A program made the position numbers and the translations under genes. The notes below the pieces were generated by a model. That model ran no database searches and was not told the origin of the DNA. It saw only the letters and a list, made by a program, of their open reading frames with translations. From positions 1 to 42,992 of the forward strand of contig NZ_CASFQD010000056.1 in NCBI RefSeq assembly GCF_949296715.1: DNA of 42,992 nucleotides, read 5' to 3'. Positions 42,004 to 42,992 of the stretch are shown piece by piece; position 1 is the stretch's first letter; each line of letters starts with the position of its first letter. Source of the stretch: an uncultured Alistipes sp. GTDB taxonomy: Bacteria > Bacteroidota > Bacteroidia > Bacteroidales > Rikenellaceae.

Positions 42004-42992
42004 TTATTTGACAAATCGCGACGCCCACGCCGCCTCGTACTCCGGGGCGGTCATGCCGACAAAGGTGATGTGTCCCATCTTGCGCTTGGGACGGCTCTCG
42101 CTCTTGCCGTAGAGGTGGACGTATACGTGCGGCGGACAGGCGGCGGCAACGCGCTGCGCCGCCTCGAGGTCCTGCCCGAGGATGTTTTTCATGACGGTCG
42201 GCGCCACCAGCTGCGGCTCCTGCAGCGGCTCGCCCAGCAGGTAGCGCGCCAGTTCGCGGAACTGGTTGGTCGTGGCCCCCTCGATCGTGTAGTGGCCCGA
42301 GTTGTGGGGGCGCGGCGCCATCTCGTTGAAGTAGATCTCGCCGCCGCGGACGAAATACTCGATGGCCAGGATGCCGCGGTAGCCGCACGAGCGCATGAAC
42401 CGCTCGCTCTCGCGCCGCATGCGCGCCAGCACCCCGCCGTCGACCTCCGCCGGGACGAAGCACAGGTCGAGAATGCCGTCGCGGTGGACGTTGCGGCCGA
42501 TCGGGAAGCTCACGATGCGTTCGTCGTCGGCCACCATCACGATGCTGGCCTCGAAGTCGAAGGGCACGAACTCCTCGAGGATGCACGGCACGGCGAGCAG
42601 CGGCAGCGCCCGCGCAAGGTCCTCCTCCGTGCGCAGCACGGCCTGCCCGTGGCCGTCGTAGCCGAGCGTGCGGGTCTTCAGCACGGCCGGAAGGCCAATC
42701 TCCGCCACGGCGGCGCGCAGCGACGCCTCGTCGTCCACGGCCGCGAAGCGCGGCGTGCGCAGCCCGTGTTCACGGGCGTTGGTCTTCTCGCGCAGGCGGT
42801 CCTGCGAGTCGTAGAGCGGGCGGTAGCCCTGCGGGATGTTGTATTTGCCGCACAGCGGGATGAGGATGTCGCCCGGCACGTTCTCGAATTCGTAGGTCAC
42901 CACGTCGCTGCGGCGGCACAGCTCCTCGACGGCCGCGGGGTCGTCGAAGCGGCCCACGATGTGGTCGTCGCACACGGCCGCGGCGGGTGCGT
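42004..42992 (-). CDS. purK: 5-(carboxyamino)imidazole ribonucleotide synthase, 5' end off the window
   Basis: About 329 residues of an ATP-grasp enzyme that makes N5-CAIR from AIR, ATP and bicarbonate. The visible part begins APAAAVCDDHIVGRFDDP and contains VVTYEFENVP, KTRTLGYDGHGQAV, EEFVPFDFEASIV and EMAPRPHNSGHYTIEG, all typical of PurK. It ends MTAPEYEAAWASRFVK. The reading frame is open to the right edge, so the start codon lies beyond the window, where purE could also be. It is the first visible gene of the purine cluster. Confidence 0.95.
   Translation of the reverse strand, partial: APAAAVCDDHIVGRFDDPAAVEELCRRSDVVTYEFENVPGDILIPLCGKYNIPQGYRPLYDSQDRLREKTNAREHGLRTPRFAAVDDEASLRAAVAEIGLPAVLKTRTLGYDGHGQAVLRTEEDLARALPLLAVPCILEEFVPFDFEASIVMVADDERIVSFPIGRNVHRDGILDLCFVPAEVDGGVLARMRRESERFMRSCGYRGILAIEYFVRGGEIYFNEMAPRPHNSGHYTIEGATTNQFRELARYLLGEPLQEPQLVAPTVMKNILGQDLEAAQRVAAACPPHVYVHLYGKSESRPKRKMGHITFVGMTAPEYEAAWASRFVK

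Overview
The window looks like chromosome from a GC-rich member of the Bacteroidales, most likely Alistipes or a close relative in the Rikenellaceae. The evidence is a set of promoters of the Bacteroidetes type (TTTG or TTG, about 20 bases, then TAnnTTTG), a Porin_10-type outer-membrane protein, a DUF4923-type lipocalin-like protein, a non-SusC TonB receptor with a partner lipoprotein, and generally high GC in coding DNA. The genus is inferred from overall character, not from a database match. No rRNA, tRNA, CRISPR array, phage, insertion sequence or integrase was recognised.

Left part (1-9134). An AT-rich gene end and its terminator sit at the left edge. After them come a minus-strand envelope group (pssA, a putative porin, a lytic transglycosylase) and a plus-strand group: mannose-1-phosphate guanylyltransferase with a CbrC-family protein, then murF with an exported alpha/beta hydrolase, then a small MazG-type pyrophosphohydrolase. 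The pssA and guanylyltransferase genes diverge from back-to-back promoters. Two long spacers (103-476 and 8761-9134) carry degenerate CCGGAA/CCGGAC-rich repeats, the second with a 21-bp tandem unit.

Middle (9135-20440). The plus strand carries an OPT-family oligopeptide transporter, peptidase T, glutamine-dependent NAD synthetase, a DUF4923-type protein and glutamate dehydrogenase with a near-ideal promoter. Peptide import, tripeptide cleavage and glutamate catabolism fit an amino-acid-fermenting gut bacterium. The minus strand carries asnS, rpoN (sigma-54) and a small PAP2-like membrane protein, probably one transcript.

Accessory-looking part (20441-30674). This holds a truncated GH2-family protein that has lost the acid/base glutamate, then rlmH overlapping an unusual LuxR-type regulator. 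A TonB-dependent receptor and a lipoprotein follow as a translationally coupled pair, then nadC. Last come an LtaS-like membrane sulfatase-fold protein and an overlapping gene that fuses a DUF2156 (phosphatidylglycerol lysyltransferase-like) domain to a GNAT acetyltransferase. The regulator-receptor-lipoprotein set and the LtaS-like/DUF2156-GNAT pair are the best candidates for undescribed systems.

Right part (30675-42992). A minus-strand purine cluster runs purK (cut by the window edge), purL, purC, purF, purM, purN, purH, purD, folD. It holds most of the route from PRPP to IMP plus the folate enzyme that supplies formyl groups to PurN and PurH. purE and purB are not in the window. The purD leader contains eight 7-bp repeats ending four bases before the start codon; a shorter copy of the same repeat lies after the GH2-like gene.
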